Shown here in pieces: positions 59,857 to 64,000 of a stretch of 64,000 nucleotides of DNA (positions are counted from its first letter, which is position 1; every line of letters starts with the position of its first letter). The notes below the pieces were generated by a model. It saw nothing but the letters and a program-made list of their open reading frames with translations, was not told the origin of the DNA and searched no databases. The stretch is from assembly GCF_049808615.1 (NCBI RefSeq), contig NZ_JBNCAN010000002.1, positions 124,001 to 188,000 on the forward strand. Reading direction: 5' to 3'. Source of the DNA: Modicisalibacter sp049808615 (GTDB lineage Bacteria > Pseudomonadota > Gammaproteobacteria > Pseudomonadales > Halomonadaceae). A program made the position numbers and the translations under genes.

Positions 59857-61559
59857 GTAAGTCGTCAAGCGAGGGTTCGTCTCGTGCGCAGACGGCGCCA
59901 ATGGGCAGTGCCCGCTATCGCTTCATGGTATTTCTGGTCTTGCTGGCCTTGGCGGCCCTGGTGGGGCGTATCGTCGATCTGCATGTGATCGACCGTCTGT
60001 TTTTGCAGGGTCAGGGCGATGCTCGCACCCTGCGTGTCGAGACCATCGATGCGCACCGCGGCATGATCACCGGTCGGCACGGCGATCCTCTGGCGATCTC
60101 GACACCGGTGGTCAGCCTCTGGGCCAATCCGGAGGAGCTGCCTGAGGATGGTGTGCAGCGCACCCTGCTGGCCACGGCGCTGAACATGAGTCCGGGTCAA
60201 CTCGATGAGCGCATCGAACAATATTCCGACCGCGAGTTCATGTACCTGCGTCGCCGCATGACGCCGGCCAAGGCTCAACCGATACTCGATTTGAAAATTC
60301 CGGGTGTCTATCCCCAGCACGAATACAAACGCTACTACCCGTCCGGTGAAGTGGCGGCGCAACTGGTCGGTGTGACCAACGTCGATGACCGTGGCCAGGA
60401 GGGGGTGGAGCTTGCCTACAACGGCTTTCTCGCCGGCGAGCCGGGCAAGCGCCGGGTGATCAAGGATCGCAAGGGACGCTTGGTGCGCGATCTGCATTTG
60501 CTCAAGGAGGCCAAGCCTGGGGGCAATCTCACCCTGGCGGTGGACCTGCGCCTCCAGTACATGGCCTATCGCGAGCTGAAAGCCGCCGTGGATGAAAACG
60601 ACGCCGATGGCGGTACTCTGGTGATGATGGATGCACGCACCGGCGAGGTGCTGGCGATGACCAATCTGCCTTCCTACAATCCCAACAATCGTGTCGAGAT
60701 CGATGCCAACGGCTTACGCAATCAGGCGGTCACCGATGCCTTCGAGCCGGGGTCGGTGATGAAACCCTTGGCGATGTCCGCCGCACTGGAAACCCAACGC
60801 TTTTCACCGCAGACGGTGATCGATACGGCGCCGGGGTATATGCGCCTGGATAATTACACCATTCGTGATTTTCGCAACTACAAGGATTTGTCCATGGCGG
60901 GAATCCTGTTGCACTCCTCCAACGTGGGTATGTCCCGGGTCGCCCTGCAATTGCCCGATGATGCCATCTGGAATCGTTATCACGCGCTTGGTTTCGGTCA
61001 GGCGCCGGGCACCGGGTTTCCGGGGGAAACGACGGGCAGCCTGCCCACGCCGTTTGGCTGGTCGGATAGCAAGCGTGCCTCCATGGCCTATGGCTACGGC
61101 GTCTCCGTTTCCGCGATGCAACTGGCCAGCGCCTATACGGCGATCGCCAATGACGGCAAGCGATTGTCACCGTCTCTGCTCAAGCAGCCTTCACCGCCGG
61201 AAGGTGAGCAGGTGATATCGCCAGGGGTCGCCAATGATCTGTTGCACATGCTCGAGGCCATCGTTCAGCCCAACGCCGGTGGATCTCGGGCAGCGGTACC
61301 CGGTTATCGTATCGCTGGCAAGACCGGCACGGTGCGCAAGGTCACCTCGAGCGGTTATCAAAAGACCGCCTATCGTTCGCTGTTCGCCGGTATCGCCCCG
61401 GTCTCCGATCCGCGTATCGTGACCGTGGTGATGGTGGATAATCCCAAGAAGGGCGACTATTACGGTGGCCTGGTCGCGGCACCGGTATTCAGTCGTGTGG
61501 TGGGCAAGGCGTTACGTTTGCTCGATGTTCTTCCCGACAAGCAGGAGGCGTTGGAGTAA
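59853..61559 (+). CDS. ftsI: Septal peptidoglycan transpeptidase FtsI (PBP3)
   Basis: Class B penicillin-binding protein for septum synthesis and a beta-lactam target. The 568 residues have one N-terminal helix (MVFLVLLALAALVGRIV), the pedestal domain and the transpeptidase motifs Ser301-x-x-Lys304 (EPGSVMKP), SSN at 355-357 and KTG at 490-492. Stop overlaps the murE start by one base. Confidence 0.97.
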   Translation: MSKSSSEGSSRAQTAPMGSARYRFMVFLVLLALAALVGRIVDLHVIDRLFLQGQGDARTLRVETIDAHRGMITGRHGDPLAISTPVVSLWANPEELPEDGVQRTLLATALNMSPGQLDERIEQYSDREFMYLRRRMTPAKAQPILDLKIPGVYPQHEYKRYYPSGEVAAQLVGVTNVDDRGQEGVELAYNGFLAGEPGKRRVIKDRKGRLVRDLHLLKEAKPGGNLTLAVDLRLQYMAYRELKAAVDENDADGGTLVMMDARTGEVLAMTNLPSYNPNNRVEIDANGLRNQAVTDAFEPGSVMKPLAMSAALETQRFSPQTVIDTAPGYMRLDNYTIRDFRNYKDLSMAGILLHSSNVGMSRVALQLPDDAIWNRYHALGFGQAPGTGFPGETTGSLPTPFGWSDSKRASMAYGYGVSVSAMQLASAYTAIANDGKRLSPSLLKQPSPPEGEQVISPGVANDLLHMLEAIVQPNAGGSRAAVPGYRIAGKTGTVRKVTSSGYQKTAYRSLFAGIAPVSDPRIVTVVMVDNPKKGDYYGGLVAAPVFSRVVGKALRLLDVLPDKQEALE

Positions 61560-63118
61560 TGCAGGTCACCCATGAACGGCTGGCAGCAACCTTGGCGGTC
61601 CTCTGGCCGGAGATTCGTTTGCCGGCATCGTTGGACCTGGACGCTACACAGACACTCACACTGTCCCGGGACAGTCGTGCTCTCGCCACGAATACCGGTC
61701 CTGCGGTATTCATCGCCGTCCCCGGTGTGCAGGTCGATGGACGCCGATTCATTGATCAAGCGCTCGAGGGGGGGGCAGTACTGGTGCTGGCCGAGGCCGG
61801 CGCTGCGTTTGAAGAGCGTCATGCAGCCCAGGAGCGAGTGCTGTCGCTGCCGGGCTTGAGCCACGCCCTGGGCGAGCTGGGGCGCTTACTGTTCGATGTG
61901 CCGGAAAACCTCGAACTGATCGGAGTCACCGGCACCAATGGCAAGAGTTCCGTGACCCACTACATCGCAGCGCTCTCGGAAAGATTGGGGTGTCCTGCGG
62001 GCGTAATCGGTACCCTTGGATGGGGACGGGCAGGGCAGTTGATCGACAGTGGCCAGACCACACCGGGCCCTTTGGAGCTGCAAGCGGCACTGGGCAGCAT
62101 GGCCGGGGATGGTGTCAAGCGCGTGGCCGCGGAGGTCTCCTCCCACGCGCTGGAGCAAGAGCGTCTGCTGGGCTGTCGTGTCACGGCGGCGGTATTCACC
62201 AACCTGTCTCGGGATCATCTCGATTATCACGCCAGCATGGCGGCCTACGCCGCCGCCAAGGCGCGTCTATTCAAACGGCGCGAACTCAGGCTCGCCGTCG
62301 TCAATGCCGACGACTCCCTGACACGATTGATGCTCGCCGGATTGCCTCAGGGCGTGCGCGTGCTGGCCTGTGGCGAACAGGAGGCGACCACGTTTCGGGT
62401 GCTCGACTGGCATCCTCATGCCAGTGGCCAGCGCGTGCTGATCGCGACGCCTGACGGTGAACGAGCCTTGGAAATGGCCCTCATGGGGCGCTTTAATCTT
62501 GATAATGTCCTGCTGGCCATGGCGGTACTCTACGGCTTGGGCGAGGATCTTGACGGTTTGTGTGAGGCTGCCTGCGAACTCTTGCCGGTTCCCGGGCGCA
62601 TGCAGACCGTCAGTCGCCACGGCATGCCCACGGTGGTAGTGGATTATGCCCATACGCCGGATGCGCTGAGCAATGCCCTGAGCGCCCTGCGTGCGCATTT
62701 GCCGGGCGATGGCCATGACGATACGCATGCCGAGGTCAGTGATAGCGCCAAGCTATGGTGTGTGTTCGGCTGTGGCGGCGATCGCGACAGCGGCAAGCGG
62801 CCGCTGATGGCAGAGGCGGTGCAGCCCCTGGCAGACCGAGTGGTGATCACCGACGACAATCCCCGCGGCGAGAATCCGGCAACGATTCGTGAGCAGATTC
62901 TGCGGGGCTTGTCTCCGGCGGATCGGGAAAGAGCCTGGTGCATTGATGGACGCGGCAATGCCATCGACCGGACAATCAAGGAGGCGGGCAATAATGATGT
63001 CATCCTGATTGCCGGTAAGGGGCATGAGAACTATCAGGAGATTCAGGGCCAGCGCACGCCTTTTTCCGATCAGGAGTGGGCCGAAGCGGCGCTGGCCAAA
63101 CGTGGAGTGCCAACATGA
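61559..63118 (+). CDS. murE: UDP-MurNAc-L-Ala-D-Glu:meso-diaminopimelate ligase
   Basis: ATP-dependent addition of the third residue of the peptidoglycan stem peptide. The 519 residues have the P-loop GVTGTNGKSSVTHYI and the signature DDNPRGENPA; DNPR is the meso-DAP-specific form, as expected of a Gram-negative. Overlaps murF by four bases. Confidence 0.96.
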   Translation: MQVTHERLAATLAVLWPEIRLPASLDLDATQTLTLSRDSRALATNTGPAVFIAVPGVQVDGRRFIDQALEGGAVLVLAEAGAAFEERHAAQERVLSLPGLSHALGELGRLLFDVPENLELIGVTGTNGKSSVTHYIAALSERLGCPAGVIGTLGWGRAGQLIDSGQTTPGPLELQAALGSMAGDGVKRVAAEVSSHALEQERLLGCRVTAAVFTNLSRDHLDYHASMAAYAAAKARLFKRRELRLAVVNADDSLTRLMLAGLPQGVRVLACGEQEATTFRVLDWHPHASGQRVLIATPDGERALEMALMGRFNLDNVLLAMAVLYGLGEDLDGLCEAACELLPVPGRMQTVSRHGMPTVVVDYAHTPDALSNALSALRAHLPGDGHDDTHAEVSDSAKLWCVFGCGGDRDSGKRPLMAEAVQPLADRVVITDDNPRGENPATIREQILRGLSPADRERAWCIDGRGNAIDRTIKEAGNNDVILIAGKGHENYQEIQGQRTPFSDQEWAEAALAKRGVPT

Positions 63119-64000
63119 AGGCCTGTGGCCTGGAAACCCTCAAGATGATCGCCGCTGCGCTGGAGCGGCATTGGCCCGGCGACGATGCTCAGGTCAACGC
63201 CATCGTTACCGATACTCGGGCCTTGCAGCCCGGTGATGTTTTTCTGGCGCTGGTCGGGGAGCGCTTCGACGCTCACGATTTTCTCGCCGAGGCCCGTGAG
63301 AAGGGCGCTGTAGCTGCTATCGTTTCCCGCCCGGTCGACGATGCCTTGCCGCAGTTGCAGGTCGTCGATACACGATTGGCCCTGGGGCTTCTAGGTCAGG
63401 CCCGTCGCCGCTGCTGGGGCGGCCCCTTGGTCGCCATCACCGGTAATAGTGGCAAGACAACCGTCAAGGAGATGCTCGCGGCGCTACTGCGTCGGCATGG
63501 CGCTACGCTGGCCACCCGCGGCAATCTCAATAACGACATCGGTGCGCCGCTGACGCTCTTGAACCTCACTCGCGACCATCATCAGGCGGTGGTAGAGCTG
63601 GGAGCCAACCATCTGGGCGAGATCGCCTGGACCACGACGCTGGCACAGCCGCAAGTCGTGGTGATCACCAATGTCACCGGGGCGCATGTGGGTGAGTTCG
63701 GCGGTATGGGCCAGATTGCCCAGGCCAAGGCCGAGATTCTGACCGGTTTGAACGAGGATGGCGTGGCGGTACTCAATCGCGACGATGTCTTCTATCCGTT
63801 CTGGCGACAATTGGCCGGCACGCGAACGGTCCTCGATTTCGGTCTTTCCGAGTCGGCGCGGGTGCAGGGGATTGAGCTGGCTTGTGATAAAAACGGGCGT
63901 TATTCTTTCACACTTATGTATGATGGCGTCATTCTGGGACGGGTGAGTCTGGCCCTGCTTGGTGTGCATAGCGTACGTAATGCGCTGGCCGCCGCCGCCG
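63115..64000 (+). CDS. murF: UDP-MurNAc-tripeptide:D-Ala-D-Ala ligase, partial
   Basis: Adds D-Ala-D-Ala to the UDP-MurNAc-tripeptide. About 295 residues are visible before the right edge cuts the gene (family length about 455). The N-terminal domain (VTDTRALQPGDVFLALVGER) is followed by the P-loop AITGNSGKTTVKEMLAALL and GNLNNDIGAPLTLLNL, then the central ligase domain. It overlaps the murE stop. Confidence 0.95.
   Translation, partial: MKACGLETLKMIAAALERHWPGDDAQVNAIVTDTRALQPGDVFLALVGERFDAHDFLAEAREKGAVAAIVSRPVDDALPQLQVVDTRLALGLLGQARRRCWGGPLVAITGNSGKTTVKEMLAALLRRHGATLATRGNLNNDIGAPLTLLNLTRDHHQAVVELGANHLGEIAWTTTLAQPQVVVITNVTGAHVGEFGGMGQIAQAKAEILTGLNEDGVAVLNRDDVFYPFWRQLAGTRTVLDFGLSESARVQGIELACDKNGRYSFTLMYDGVILGRVSLALLGVHSVRNALAAAA

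Overview
The window reads as one contiguous, GC-rich chromosomal segment of a gammaproteobacterium, most likely of the Halomonas/Halomonadaceae type. The reasons are Pseudomonas-like gene orders (gatCAB-mreBCD-maf-rng-yhdP-tldD; lptBAC-kdsCD next to rpoN-hpf-ptsN-rapZ-ptsO; mlaFEDCB-ibaG-murA-hisGD-algW), a meso-DAP type MurE, a bacterial cytochrome bc1 operon, and NhaC-family carriers, which are common in halophiles. I see no tRNA, insertion sequence, prophage or CRISPR array.

Region 1 (1-13048) is the accessory part. It holds a polyamine-catabolism regulon: puuA (cut by the left edge), puuD, an NhaC-family carrier with an extracytoplasmic N-terminal domain, the aminotransferase spuC and the aldehyde dehydrogenase puuC. 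A GH10 xylanase-like lipoprotein follows. Then, all on the minus strand, come a puuR-like regulator, a second NhaC-family carrier, a histone-deacetylase/acetylpolyamine amidohydrolase and a LuxR-type regulator. Read together, these could import (acetyl)polyamines, deacetylate them and oxidise them via gamma-glutamylated or free intermediates to GABA and succinate. The puuD and spuC promoters are near copies of each other, including exact spacing.

Region 2 (13067-31298) is core: gatCAB; mreBCD (cell shape), maf and RNase G; YhdP (envelope lipid transport); TldD and PmbA (peptide modification/maturation proteases) around darP; mgtE; and the ptsO-rapZ end of the nitrogen PTS cluster. Region 3 (31394-45554) has ptsN, hpf, rpoN, LPS export (lptBAC) and KDO synthesis (kdsCD) on the minus strand. 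Facing away are the Mla phospholipid-retrieval operon, ibaG, murA, hisG and hisD, ending against a DegS/AlgW protease.

Region 4 (45672-64000) has a NIF3 family protein, zapG, zapE, rplM-rpsI, petABC (cytochrome bc1), sspAB, the lpoA-yraN-diaA-dolP block, rsmI, the RNase P RNA gene rnpB and the start of the division/cell-wall cluster (rsmH-ftsL-ftsI-murE-murF, the last cut by the right edge). No mraZ is present between rnpB and rsmH.

The most unusual signals are non-coding: twin polyamine promoters; a hairpin that would hide the Shine-Dalgarno of the second NhaC gene; a near-consensus sigma-54 promoter in front of rpoN; two intergenic elements at 26.5 kb and 47.05 kb that share a skeleton but have compensatory changes in their stems; and an mreC whose conserved N-terminus appears to begin at an ATC codon behind a perfect ribosome site.
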